A model generated the notes under the pieces. It saw only the letters and a list, made by a program, of their open reading frames with translations. It was not told the origin of the DNA and ran no database searches. The position numbers and the translations under genes were made by a program. A stretch of DNA of 64,000 nucleotides from Desulfohalovibrio reitneri (lineage in GTDB: Bacteria > Desulfobacterota > Desulfovibrionia > Desulfovibrionales > Desulfovibrionaceae): positions 1,499,501-1,563,500 of the forward strand of contig NZ_JOMJ01000003.1 in assembly GCF_000711295.1 (NCBI RefSeq), in the 5' to 3' direction. This document shows, piece by piece, positions 7,567 to 17,016 of the stretch (positions are counted from its first letter, which is position 1; every line of letters begins with the position of its first letter).

Positions 7567-8736
7567 CTACAATATCTCGATGATCCGGATGGTATTCTTG
7601 AGGTTGAGGTAGCCCGCGTAGCTCTGGATGTATTCCAGACCCATGGCGTTGATTTCGTGGCCCTGGGCCATGATTTTTGTCTTCTGGCCCTTGCGCTCGG
7701 AGTAAAGGTCCTCGCCCAGAATCATGCCCACCTTGAGGTCGGAGAGGGGGACTTCGCGGATGCGGTAGGGCTTCTCCTCGTCCAGGGCGGCCTGCAGGGA
7801 CTCCAGCACCTTGGGGTCGTAGCGGGGGTCGCCTCGCATCTTCTCCACCACGGCCGCCCTTTCCCTGTCACCGGTCTTGGCCGGTTCGGCCGTTTCGGAC
7901 AGGGCGCGGTCGTAGTCCATGAGCGTCTTGACGATGCGCGAACCCAGCGGGATGGAATCGCCCGCCACGCCGTCCTCGGGAATGCCGGAGCCGTCGTAGT
8001 TCTTCTCCGCGTACCGGGCTATCTGGGCCACGTTTTCCAGTCGGGGGATATGGGAGATGAGCTTGCCCGAGACCTCCGGGTACTGCTTGTACAGCTCGCG
8101 GTCCCCGCTCTTGAGGTCCTTGCCCCATTCCACACGCTCCCGCACCTCTTCCGGCAGCAGCACATAGCCCAGTTGGGAGAGGATGGCCGCGGACTCCGTG
8201 GCCCACACGCTCCTGTCGCCGAGGTCCTTTCCCACGAAGCGCAGCAGCGGCAGGATGCGGCCTATGCGCTCCGAGGCCTCTGCGTTGAGCATGTGCATCA
8301 TCTCGCCCATGAGTTTCATGGCCCCCGCCACAGTCTGCTCCAGCAGGTCCTTCTCGCTGCGCAGGAGTTGGTACTGCCGCAGCCCGGCCTTGATGACCTC
8401 GGCCAGGGTCTCCTTGGGGCAGGGCTTGGTCAGCAGCCGGAAGATGTTGCCCGTGTTCACGGCGTCCACCGCCACCTGCAGGTTGGCGTAGGCGGTCAGC
8501 AGCACGCGTACCGTGTCCGGACTCACGCGCCCCACCTCGGCCAAAAACTCCACGCCGTCCATGCCGGGCATCTTGTAGTCGGAGATGACCACGGCGTACG
8601 GCCCGCCGGTGCGCACCTTCTCCAGCCCGGTCTTGCCGTCCGTCGCGGTGTCCACCAGGAGGCGGCGCGACAGCACGCGCTTGAAGGAACGCAGCAGGTT
8701 CTCGTCGTCGTCCACCAGCAGCAGCTTGTATTCCAT
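7567..8736 (-). CDS. response regulator: receiver domain plus degenerate HD-GYP domain
   Basis: 389 residues. Residues 1-120 are an intact receiver (LLLVDDDE, phospho-acceptor Asp in VVISDYKMPGMDG, LLTAY, TKPC). The rest aligns with RpfG-type HD-GYP phosphodiesterases, but the metal ligands are lost: the expected H-D of LHDIGK is SQ (ILSQLGYVLLP), the paired histidines before the GYP loop are Ala-Glu (YAEKNYDGSGIP), and GYP is GIP. A catalytically dead, c-di-GMP- or partner-binding output is therefore likely. It follows the giant sensor kinase with a 3-nt gap and is the obvious recipient of its phosphoryl group. Confidence 0.85.
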   Translation of the reverse strand: MEYKLLLVDDDENLLRSFKRVLSRRLLVDTATDGKTGLEKVRTGGPYAVVISDYKMPGMDGVEFLAEVGRVSPDTVRVLLTAYANLQVAVDAVNTGNIFRLLTKPCPKETLAEVIKAGLRQYQLLRSEKDLLEQTVAGAMKLMGEMMHMLNAEASERIGRILPLLRFVGKDLGDRSVWATESAAILSQLGYVLLPEEVRERVEWGKDLKSGDRELYKQYPEVSGKLISHIPRLENVAQIARYAEKNYDGSGIPEDGVAGDSIPLGSRIVKTLMDYDRALSETAEPAKTGDRERAAVVEKMRGDPRYDPKVLESLQAALDEEKPYRIREVPLSDLKVGMILGEDLYSERKGQKTKIMAQGHEINAMGLEYIQSYAGYLNLKNTIRIIEIL

Positions 8737-8739
8737 GGG

Positions 8740-11700
8740 TCAGTTCCCGTTTCGCTCCCCGCCGGGCGGTTCCATGGGGAGGCGGATGAAGAAGGTCGTC
8801 CCCTTGCCCGGAGTTGAGTTGAAATCGATTTCCCCGCCGTGCTTTTCCACCACCACTGCGTGGGTGATGGCCAGCCCCTGGCCCGTTCCCTTGCCCACCT
8901 CCTTGGTGGTGAAGAAGGGATCGAATATCCTGGGTTGATCCTCCTCGGCGATACCCGTGCCCGTGTCCTTGACCTCGAGCACCGCGTTGGCCCCCTCCGC
9001 GTAGGTCCGGACGGTTATCCGCCCCATTTCCCCGCTGCCCCCATACCGCTCGGTGACGGCGTGGGCGGCGTTGACCACCAGGTTGAGGATGGCTTGGTTG
9101 AGGTCCGCGGGGTAGCCCTCGATGACGGGCAGCCCCTCCTCCAGGTCCGAGACCAGTTCCGCGTCGTACTTCCACTCGTTGCGGCAGACGTTGACCGTGC
9201 TCTCCACCGCCTCGTTGAGGTCCACTTTTTCCCTCCGCTTGCCGCCCGGGTGGGAGAAATGCTTCATGGAGCCGATGATGCTGGAGATGCGCTCCACCCC
9301 CTGCACCGATTCCTCCAGGGCCTCGCGCGATTCCTCCATGTAGAAGTCCAGCCTGTCGCGCAGGCCGGGCGCCAGCTCGCCACGCACGGCCCCGGCCGCA
9401 TCGCCGCCGCGCTCCACCGCCTCCCTGGCCCGCTCGCAGGCGCGGATGTAGTTGGTGTAGTATTCGCAACTTTCCTTGAGGAAATCCAGGTTGTTGGCGA
9501 TGAATTGCACCGGGGTGTTGATCTCGTGGGCGATGCCCGCCGCCAACTGCCCTACTGACTCCAGCCGCTGCGAGATGGCCAGTTGCCGCTCCAGATCCTT
9601 GCGCTGACTGATGTCGAAACAGACGAATACGTAATACGGGTGGGCCTTGATGGTCACTTCCAGCACGGACAGCGAAACCGGCACGAGCCTGTCGTCGGGC
9701 CGCCGCAGCACGTGCTCCTGGCTGATGATGCGCCGTCCCCCCAGGCTCTTGCCGTCGCCGTAGCCCAGGTCCTGGAAGGCCAGCACCTCCCGGGAGGACC
9801 GCCCCACCACCTCCTCGCGCCCCCGTCCCAGCAGGTCCAGCCCCATCTGGTTGGCCTCAACCACTTCCAGGTCCCGCCGGTCCACGATGAAGAATGCCGC
9901 GCGGATGCCCTGGATGAGCGACTTGAGCAGCTGCTCGCGCTCCCGCACCGCCTCTTCCGCCCGCTTGCGCTCGGTGATGTTCCTGGCCGTGGCGAGAATT
10001 GCCGGACGCCCCTGGTATTCGATGATCTTGGCCGTGATCTCGGTGGGCACCGTGGTGCCGTCGGAGCGAACGTGCTCGGTCTCGAAAAAGGTGTATTCCT
10101 TTTCACGGATTTGCTTGATGCGCTCCCCGACCCTGTCCGCGAACTCTGGGCTGTCGATGTCCGCCGGGCTCATGCGCAGCAGTTCCTGGCGGGTGTAGCC
10201 CAGCCGCTCGCAGGCCCGCCTGTTCACGTCCAGAAAGCGCCCCTCGAGATCGTGCACGAAGATGGCGTCGCCCGAGGAATCGAACAGGCTGCGGAACTTT
10301 TCCTCGGAGCTGCGCAGGGCCTCCTCGGCCAGGCTGTCCGCGGTCACGTCGCGCAGCAGCAGCATCCACCCTCCGGCGTAGGGGCCGTGGCGCAGCGGCG
10401 TGCTCCACACCTCGTACACGGCCTGCTCGTCCACGGCGCGCAGCTCCACCCGTCCGCCGTGGTCCATGCCTTCTCCCACCACCCGCATCAGCGGCGTATC
10501 CAGAATGGTCTCGAACCGACCTGCCCGTCCCGTGACGCGGCGCAGGATGTGTTGGGCGTTGCCGTTGGAGACTTCCACGTGGAGGTGCTTGTCCAGCAGG
10601 AACACTCCTTCGGGCAGTGCGCCCAGGAACTGGCTGAGGCCCTTGCGCTCCTCGGCCATGAGCTCCCGCAGCCGCTCCACCGACTCCGAGGCCTGTCCGG
10701 CCAGGGCGTAGAGCATCCTGACCTGCCCCAGGTTGAAGGCGTTGACCGTTCCGGACCCGACCAGGATGACCCCGGCCACCTCCCGGTTTCGGGTAAACAA
10801 TGGCACCTGGAAGGACGACCGCAGCGCGTCCAGGCTCCCCATCCCCTCCATGGCCGCGCAGTCCGCCACCCGTGCGGAGGGAGCGGCCTCCCTGGCGGCC
10901 CCGCCCGTGAACCGCTCGACGGTCCTGGCCAGCCTGCCCGCCACATACTCCTTGATGCCGTCCGAGGCGGGCACGGCGCACTGGATGCTGACGTCCAGGC
11001 CGTCCTCCCTGACCAGGGCGCCGGCCACCACGTCGTAGTTCATGACCTGGTGCAGGTTGTTCATCAAAAGCCGCAGCAGCTCGCCGTAGTCCAGGGTGTA
11101 ACCCAGCTTGCCGGAAAGCTGGTTGAGGATTTCCAATTCGAAGGACCGGTGGCGCAGTTCCTCGGCCGACCGCTTGCTCTCGTCAATGTCGGTGACGATG
11201 CCCTCCAGGGCCACGGGGTTCCCGTCCGCGTCCCGCACCAGCACGTTGCGCTGGCTGAGCCACTTCTGTGCGCCGTCCGGGGTGACGATCCTGTACTCGG
11301 AGACCGGCTCCACTTCCCCGCGCATCAAACCCTTCCACTTCCGCCGGAAGTACTCCCCGAAATCCGGGGCCAGAATACCACCGATGAAGGCCGGGCTGGC
11401 GTAGAAATCCTCCGGCGGGTAGCCCATGACCGCCTCGCAGGCCGGGCTGACGTACTCGTACTTGCCTTCTGGCAAGGACATGCGGAAGATCATGTCCCGG
11501 GCGTTCTCCGCCAGCCTGCGGAAACGCTCCTCGCTGGTCCGCAGGGCCTCCACCGCCTGCTCGTGCTTCCGCCCCCGGCGCAGAGTGACGAGCCCGTGGG
11601 CCAGCTGTCCGGCCAAATGCCGCAGCAGCTCGACCTCCTCGTCGTCAAAGGCGTCGGTCTCGTAGGCGTAGATGTTCAGTACGCCCAGACAGGAGTCCTC

Positions 11701-13641
11701 GGAGCACAGGGGCAGGGAAAGGCAGGAGGCGAAGCCCCGGTCCATGGCCGCCTGGCGCCAGGGCTTGAAAAAGGGATCCGTGGCGATGTCCCGGGCCATC
11801 TGGGGCTTACGCAGACGGATGGCCCGTCCCCCCGGTCCCTGCCCCGTGGCCGACTCGTCCCAGGTCAGGCGGATGTTCTCCACGTAATCGTCCCGCATTC
11901 CCCAATGGGCCACGGGCCGCACGGTCTTTGCCGGGTCGTCCATGGCGAATCCCACCCAGGCCATGCTGTAACCGCCCGTTTCCACCACGATGCGGCAGAC
12001 GTCGCCCAGCAGGGTGTCCTCCTCCCCGGCGCGCAGCAGGGCGTCGCTGGAGTCGCGCAGCACCTTCAATGCCCGGTTGGACCGCCGCAGCGCCTTCTCG
12101 GCGCGCTTGCGTTCGCTGATGTCGCGGTAGAACCAGACCCGGCCCCAGTAGGTGCCGTCCGGGTCGCGCACGGCCCGGGAATGCCGCTCCAGCACCCGCC
12201 CCCCGGTCAACTGGATTTCGCGGCCCGTCTCGTTCTCGTCCGGTGCGCCCATTAAACGCTTGGCCTCGGCGATAAAGCCGTCCGGGTCAGCCAACTCCCG
12301 CCGCACGGCCTCAAGGGCGCGGTTGCCGTCGGCGGTGTCCATGACCTCGCCGCTCACCCCCCAGATATCCATGAATCGGCGGTTCCAGGAGAGCAGGCGC
12401 GAGTCCGGGGCGCTGAGCACCACCCCGTCCGGCGAGGCCTCCATCTGGGCCTGGAGCAGCGCGAGGTTGTAGCCCAAGCGCCGCTCCGCCTCCCGGTGTT
12501 CGGTGAGATCCTGGGACACGCCCACCATGCGCGACGGCCGGCCGTCCTCGTCGTATTCCATCTCCCCGCGCACCTTGAGGTGGCGCACCTCCCCGTCGTT
12601 CTCGCGCACCACGCGGTGCTCCAGGTCGTAGGCAACGCCCTCGGTCCTGGCCGTCTGGAAGGCCCGGCGGATTTCCCCCGCGTCGTCGGGATGAGCCAGT
12701 TCCAGCAGTTCCCCGGTGCGAAGGCCGTTGCGCGAGGTGCCGTGAATCACTTGCCAGTTGCGGGAGAACCACCAGGTGTCCTCGACCAGATTCCACTCCC
12801 AGGCCCCGACGCCCGCCAGCCCCTCCGCCGTGGTCAGCAGGTCCCGCTGGCGGCGGATTTTCCTGGCCGCCTCCTTGTGCAGAGTGACGTCCTGGAACAT
12901 GACCAGCCAGACCCCGGCCTCTCCGCCGAAACCTCCCGCCTCGGCCGCATCGATGCGGTACCAGCCCACCGACCCGTCACTGGCCGCGAGCCGGACCTCG
13001 AACCCCCGGTCCTCAACATCCTTTTCCGGGGACAGCATCTTCACAAAGGCGTCAAAGTCATCACTGGAGGTGAAAAGGCCCCGCAGTCCGTCGGCCAGTT
13101 GGGCGTCGTCGTAGCCGAACGACTCCCTGAAAGCGGGGTTGCCCACCAAGAGCCGTCCCCGGGAGTCGACAAAGACCTCGCACACGGCCGACTTCTCGAA
13201 CACCAGCCGGAAGCGCCGCTCCTGGTCCACCAGGAACCGGTTCAGGGAGTCGCGCTTGATCTCCTCGATGCTCTCGTCCAGCCGGTCCAGTCCGGCCAAC
13301 AGGCCAGGGTCGAGCCGGCAGTCCTCCAGCAGCAGGCCACGCAGGCTCCGCCTGAGGCCATCCAGGCATCGCATGAGTTCCGAGTGCGGAATGGACCAGC
13401 CGCCCCGCCGGAAAACCCGATCCACATGCGATTCCCCGGTCGGGCCACCGTCATCGGACAGGGACGCCTCCACAGCCGCCAGCAGGCCGCCGCAGACCTC
13501 GTCCAGGGCCTCGCCCGTCAGCGCGGCCGCGTGGAGGCTTTCGCTTCTGGCATCCTCGCGGCATTGCCGCAGACAGTTCTCGCGATTGTCGCCAATGAGG
13601 CGGAGCAGCTGTTCCCGGGGCTGGCTGTCCGCGGCGCTCAT
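8740..13641 (-). CDS. very large multi-PAS/GAF sensor histidine kinase
   Basis: 1633 residues from ATG 13641, which has GGGGAGG upstream; the frame stays open further upstream but across a different gene. Order, approximate residues: helical N-terminal region 1-120 (unrecognised), PAS 125-240, PAS 255-370, PAS 385-505, GAF 515-680, PAS 700-820, GAF 825-990, PAS 1000-1110, PAS 1120-1245, PAS 1250-1365, HisKA with GIAHEINTPVQF near 1370, and HATPase with NLVVNAAHAV, DTGTGI and GTGQGLAI. I see no transmembrane segment, so it probably senses cytoplasmic signals through several bound ligands. It lies in one unit with the upstream EAL gene and the downstream response regulator. Confidence 0.9.
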   Translation of the reverse strand: MSAADSQPREQLLRLIGDNRENCLRQCREDARSESLHAAALTGEALDEVCGGLLAAVEASLSDDGGPTGESHVDRVFRRGGWSIPHSELMRCLDGLRRSLRGLLLEDCRLDPGLLAGLDRLDESIEEIKRDSLNRFLVDQERRFRLVFEKSAVCEVFVDSRGRLLVGNPAFRESFGYDDAQLADGLRGLFTSSDDFDAFVKMLSPEKDVEDRGFEVRLAASDGSVGWYRIDAAEAGGFGGEAGVWLVMFQDVTLHKEAARKIRRQRDLLTTAEGLAGVGAWEWNLVEDTWWFSRNWQVIHGTSRNGLRTGELLELAHPDDAGEIRRAFQTARTEGVAYDLEHRVVRENDGEVRHLKVRGEMEYDEDGRPSRMVGVSQDLTEHREAERRLGYNLALLQAQMEASPDGVVLSAPDSRLLSWNRRFMDIWGVSGEVMDTADGNRALEAVRRELADPDGFIAEAKRLMGAPDENETGREIQLTGGRVLERHSRAVRDPDGTYWGRVWFYRDISERKRAEKALRRSNRALKVLRDSSDALLRAGEEDTLLGDVCRIVVETGGYSMAWVGFAMDDPAKTVRPVAHWGMRDDYVENIRLTWDESATGQGPGGRAIRLRKPQMARDIATDPFFKPWRQAAMDRGFASCLSLPLCSEDSCLGVLNIYAYETDAFDDEEVELLRHLAGQLAHGLVTLRRGRKHEQAVEALRTSEERFRRLAENARDMIFRMSLPEGKYEYVSPACEAVMGYPPEDFYASPAFIGGILAPDFGEYFRRKWKGLMRGEVEPVSEYRIVTPDGAQKWLSQRNVLVRDADGNPVALEGIVTDIDESKRSAEELRHRSFELEILNQLSGKLGYTLDYGELLRLLMNNLHQVMNYDVVAGALVREDGLDVSIQCAVPASDGIKEYVAGRLARTVERFTGGAAREAAPSARVADCAAMEGMGSLDALRSSFQVPLFTRNREVAGVILVGSGTVNAFNLGQVRMLYALAGQASESVERLRELMAEERKGLSQFLGALPEGVFLLDKHLHVEVSNGNAQHILRRVTGRAGRFETILDTPLMRVVGEGMDHGGRVELRAVDEQAVYEVWSTPLRHGPYAGGWMLLLRDVTADSLAEEALRSSEEKFRSLFDSSGDAIFVHDLEGRFLDVNRRACERLGYTRQELLRMSPADIDSPEFADRVGERIKQIREKEYTFFETEHVRSDGTTVPTEITAKIIEYQGRPAILATARNITERKRAEEAVREREQLLKSLIQGIRAAFFIVDRRDLEVVEANQMGLDLLGRGREEVVGRSSREVLAFQDLGYGDGKSLGGRRIISQEHVLRRPDDRLVPVSLSVLEVTIKAHPYYVFVCFDISQRKDLERQLAISQRLESVGQLAAGIAHEINTPVQFIANNLDFLKESCEYYTNYIRACERAREAVERGGDAAGAVRGELAPGLRDRLDFYMEESREALEESVQGVERISSIIGSMKHFSHPGGKRREKVDLNEAVESTVNVCRNEWKYDAELVSDLEEGLPVIEGYPADLNQAILNLVVNAAHAVTERYGGSGEMGRITVRTYAEGANAVLEVKDTGTGIAEEDQPRIFDPFFTTKEVGKGTGQGLAITHAVVVEKHGGEIDFNSTPGKGTTFFIRLPMEPPGGERNGN

Positions 13642-13735
13642 GACCGGCCTCCCCGCCCCCGGGGACCTGGCTCTCCAACCGTGAACGCTCCGCCCCGGCC
13701 AACGTCGCTGACGAACGCCTCCTGGCGGACAGGCA

Positions 13736-14128
13736 TCACCGCCCCTCCCCCGGCCGCAGGCTCGAGCCCGTGCCCTCCAGCAGCGGCCCCAGGCGCGGCA
13801 AAAGCATGCCGCCGGTAAGTTCCACCAGCAGTTCCACGAGGTTGCGGCGGAAGTCGTCCAGTCCGTCCTCCAGTTCCCCCGCCAGTTCCGGATCGCCGGC
13901 AGCGGCGGAGAGGTCCAGGCCGCCCTCGACCACCCGTATCCGGCCGAAGGCGGGACGGCCCGCGGCCGTGGCGCGGCGCGCGTGCTCCAGCAGGGCCTCG
14001 GCGGCCTTGCCCCCCAGCACTTCGGCCAGCCGCTCCCGGGCCGTGTCCCCGGCTTCGCGAATACGCCGCGGCTCCGGCGACGCGCCGGTCCCCGCTTCGG
14101 CCCCGGTGTCGCTCCGTTCTCCAGCCAT
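13736..14128 (-). CDS. small hypothetical protein of the sensor operon
   Basis: 130 residues from ATG 14128, preceded by GGAGGGG. Predicted mostly helical, with LAEVLGGKAAEALLEHARRA and a hydrophobic heptad-like stretch LVELLVELTGGMLLPRLGPLL near the C-terminus; no signal peptide or known motif. It sits 21 nt after the GGDEF/EAL gene and 94 nt before the giant kinase, on the same strand. A small partner or adaptor in that pathway is a guess. The alternative that it is a chance frame is weakened by the good ribosome site and operon position. Confidence 0.55.
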   Translation of the reverse strand: MAGERSDTGAEAGTGASPEPRRIREAGDTARERLAEVLGGKAAEALLEHARRATAAGRPAFGRIRVVEGGLDLSAAAGDPELAGELEDGLDDFRRNLVELLVELTGGMLLPRLGPLLEGTGSSLRPGEGR

Positions 14129-14149
14129 GGTCCCCTCCGTTCCGCCGGG

Positions 14150-16681
14150 CTACCCTTCTCCCTTGAAGTACGCGAGGGCCTCGCTCGGCTCCATGGGTTT
14201 GGCGAAATAGAAGCCTTGCGCCTGGTGGCAGCCCAATTCCTTGAGCATGTCCACCTGCTCCCGGGTCTCGGCCCCCTCGGCGATGATCCGGAAGTCCATG
14301 TTCCGGGCCAGGTCCACGATGGTCTTGATGATCTGGCGGCCGCCCGCGCTGGCCTCTCCGCTGACGAAGGACCTGTCCACCTTGAGGGAGTCCACCGGGA
14401 AACGTCGCAGGTAGCCCAGGGAGGAATAGCCCGTTCCGAAATCATCGATGGCCATGCGCACCCCTTTGCCGCGCATGCCCTCGAAGAAGCGCATGGCCGC
14501 CTTTGTGTCCCGCATGATCAGGCTTTCCGTGATCTCGATGTTGAGGCATTCCGGCGGCAGGCCGGACTCCCGCAGCACCCGGTCGATGAGCGCGGCCATA
14601 CGCTGCTCCTCCAGCTGCCTAGGCGAGATGTTGAGGCTGACGACAAGCCCCCGGGCCTCGGGAACCTCCCGGTGCCACCTGGCCATCTGGGCGCAGGCCG
14701 CCCGCAGCACGAAGGCGCCCAGCCGGTTGATGAGCCCCGTGCTCTCGGCCACGGGGATAAACTCCTCTGGCGAAATCTCGCCCCGCTCGGGGTGAATCCA
14801 GCGCAGCAGGGCCTCGAAACCGACCACGCGTTCGTCTTGCAGGGAGATAACAGGCTGGTAGTGCACCCGGAACTGCTTGCCGCGAATGGCCCGGCGGATT
14901 TCGTTCTCCAGGGAGACTGCGTCGGCGACCTCCTGGAACATCTCCTCCCGAAAGACCTTCAGGCGGTCCTCGCCGCCCTCCAGCTTGGCCCTGTCCAGGG
15001 CCACGGCCGCGTCCCGCAGCACCTCCTCGGCCCCCGCGCGGGTATGGATGTCCATGACGATGCCCTGGGCGCACTCCACGTGGACCTCGGCATCGCCAAC
15101 CCTGTACGCGCTGTTCAGGGAACGGCCGATCTCGGTCACTTTGGCCAGCAGGTTCCACCTGGACTCCATGCCGTCCAGCAGAATGCCGAACTGGTCCCCG
15201 GTGAGCCGGGCCAAGCTGTCCTCGGGAGAGGCGAGTTCGGCCAGGCGTGCGGCCACCTCCCGGAGTATGGCGTCCCCGGCTTCGTGGCCGTAGGTCTCGT
15301 TGACCCGCCGGAAGCGGTCCAGATCCAGCATGACCACGCCGCACTCCGTGTCCGCGTGGTCGCCCCGGTGCATAGCCTTGTGCACGTACTCCTTGAACAG
15401 GGCGCGGTTGGGCAGGCCGGTGAGGGGGTCGTGCAACGCGCTGTGGGCCAGTTGCTCCTCGTATTCCTTGCGCTGGGAAATGTCCTGGTAGATGGCGAAG
15501 ATGCCGCCGATCTCGTCTTCCAGATAGAAGGGGTAGGCCTGAAACTGCACCGGGATCTCGCGGCCGTTCCTGGCGGTGCGCCGGGTCTCCCGCTGCACAG
15601 TCTTGCCCGCCAGCACGCTCTGGTGGATGGCTCCCCCCTCTTCCAGCAGGTCCTTGGGCACCAGGAAGTGCCGGCTCTGCCACTTGCGCACGTCCTCCAG
15701 GGCATAGCCGAACATGGCGGTGTAGCCCGGGTTGATGTCCATGACCCGGCCTTCCTCGTCCAGGATGGCGATGCCCAGGGGGGAGTTGTGGAAGAGTTGG
15801 CGGAAGTAGAGCCGTTGGACGTCCGCCGCCTCCTGCATCAGGCGCAGTTCGGGCAGGTCAAGCACCGTCAACACGCTGACCCGTTTCTCCGGCACCGGGC
15901 ACATGAAGATGTAGACCGGCTTGATGGCCCCCTTGCGGTCCTGGAAGTCGGCGCCGAAGCCGCGCGGCACCACGTCGGGCTGGACCATGGCCAGGGCGTT
16001 GTAGCGCTTGAACTTGGCTGCCGAGCTTTCGTCCAGAAACTCGTCGAAGCGGGCCTTGCCCTGGACGCGCTCCAGGTCCGCGGCGCAGAAGGCGGCGAAG
16101 GCGTCGTTGGCCCGGGGCACCCTGCCCTCCTCGTCCACCATGGCCGTGGCCAGGCCGGAGGCGGAAAAGAAAATCCGGTATGTCTCGGCCGAGTCGCGCA
16201 GGCTTTCACGGGCCTGCCTCTCGCGCGTCACGTCCGAAATGATGCCCTCCACGGCCCGCACCCGCCCGGCCGCCCCCTCGCGGATGAGCACGTTGCGCAT
16301 CTTCACCCAGGACCTCTGCCCGTCCTTGCGCGTGATGGCGAAAGTGGGGTTTTTTCTGGCCCCCTGGATGAGCATGGCTTTCAAGCTGTGCGGGTCGAAT
16401 TCCTCATCGTGAACGGCGATGCGGTACAGAAGCTCGGGATTCCCCATCAACTCCTTGGCATGGTAGCCGGTGACGTCCACGGCCGCGGTGTTGATGAACT
16501 CGAACCGCCCCCCGCCGGACATGTCGTACCGGAACACCATGTCCTTGATTTCGTCGCTGATGCTGGCGAAGCGGCGCTGGGCCTCACCCGCCGCGCCCGC
16601 ACGCGCGCGGGCTAAAAGAAACCCGGCTCCCAGGCCGAGTCCCAGCCCAGCCAGGGCGATGATGAGTGTTTCAGACGGCAT
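14150..16681 (-). CDS. PAS-GGDEF-EAL protein, probable c-di-GMP phosphodiesterase with degenerate GGDEF
   Basis: 843 residues. A single N-terminal membrane helix (about 5-25) is followed by three PAS-like domains (about 35-415), a GGDEF domain (about 420-580) and an EAL domain (590-835). The cyclase signature is TGDQF instead of GGDEF, so synthesis is unlikely. The phosphodiesterase residues look intact: FEALLRW, NIEITES, DDFGTGYSSL, SLKVDRSFV, EGAET and QGFYFAKPM. It should therefore hydrolyse c-di-GMP, with the GGDEF remnant possibly binding GTP as an activator, as described for other such proteins. It starts the minus-strand signalling operon that ends with the response regulator at 7567. 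Confidence 0.88.
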   Translation of the reverse strand: MPSETLIIALAGLGLGLGAGFLLARARAGAAGEAQRRFASISDEIKDMVFRYDMSGGGRFEFINTAAVDVTGYHAKELMGNPELLYRIAVHDEEFDPHSLKAMLIQGARKNPTFAITRKDGQRSWVKMRNVLIREGAAGRVRAVEGIISDVTRERQARESLRDSAETYRIFFSASGLATAMVDEEGRVPRANDAFAAFCAADLERVQGKARFDEFLDESSAAKFKRYNALAMVQPDVVPRGFGADFQDRKGAIKPVYIFMCPVPEKRVSVLTVLDLPELRLMQEAADVQRLYFRQLFHNSPLGIAILDEEGRVMDINPGYTAMFGYALEDVRKWQSRHFLVPKDLLEEGGAIHQSVLAGKTVQRETRRTARNGREIPVQFQAYPFYLEDEIGGIFAIYQDISQRKEYEEQLAHSALHDPLTGLPNRALFKEYVHKAMHRGDHADTECGVVMLDLDRFRRVNETYGHEAGDAILREVAARLAELASPEDSLARLTGDQFGILLDGMESRWNLLAKVTEIGRSLNSAYRVGDAEVHVECAQGIVMDIHTRAGAEEVLRDAAVALDRAKLEGGEDRLKVFREEMFQEVADAVSLENEIRRAIRGKQFRVHYQPVISLQDERVVGFEALLRWIHPERGEISPEEFIPVAESTGLINRLGAFVLRAACAQMARWHREVPEARGLVVSLNISPRQLEEQRMAALIDRVLRESGLPPECLNIEITESLIMRDTKAAMRFFEGMRGKGVRMAIDDFGTGYSSLGYLRRFPVDSLKVDRSFVSGEASAGGRQIIKTIVDLARNMDFRIIAEGAETREQVDMLKELGCHQAQGFYFAKPMEPSEALAYFKGEG

Positions 16682-16710
16682 GCTCCCCTCGGGTTTTGCT
16701 TCTAGTTAAT

Positions 16711-16739
16711 CAGTTATTCGACTTGGAATATGCTGTCAA
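16711..16739 (-). promoter_or_regulatory. probable sigma70 promoter of the GGDEF/EAL operon
   Basis: Minus strand TTGACA (16739-16734), 17-nt spacer, then TAACTG (16716-16711). The local sequence is AT-rich within a GC-rich region. The -10 box is only a moderate match. Confidence 0.45.
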
Positions 16740-17016
16740 TGTAACGATATTTTAACTGGATACCACGCCCCAGCCTTAGCCATGGCGGCACCCTGCCCGC
16801 CCGTGCCGGACCTGAAAACTGAACAGGGGAACCGGAACAGGCCGCCGGGCAGGCGCACGCGGGCAAGGCGAGACCTCGCTGCCGCACGCACGCCTCGAAC
16901 GGCAACGGGTCGCGCGGACGCGGCCGGTGGTGAGCAAAAGCCGGATAAAATGGGAACTGAGGCGAAGGACCGGCGGGCGGCCAGGAAAAGGCGGACGCGG
17001 CCTTCTGAAGACGGAA
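16740..17016. other. intergenic region upstream of the GGDEF/EAL promoter
   Basis: Between the promoter at 16711-16739 and the 3' end of cheZ. No hairpin with a T-run and no protein-like frame is seen, so where cheZ transcription ends is unclear. Confidence 0.4.

Noticed and set aside
9583-12255. Long plus-strand open frame (890 codons) opposite the giant kinase
   Set aside because: It lies antisense to clear PAS/GAF/kinase coding sequence, has His/Gln/Gly-rich composition typical of reverse frames in GC-rich DNA, and shows no domain or ribosome site.
13642-14445. N-terminal extension of the giant kinase to 1901 residues
   Set aside because: It overlaps the small gene at 13736 and the EAL gene in another frame, and its residues are not protein-like; ATG 13641 has a strong ribosome site.
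13982-16615. Plus-strand open frame of 877 codons
   Set aside because: Antisense shadow of the GGDEF/EAL gene; composition is the reverse-frame type.
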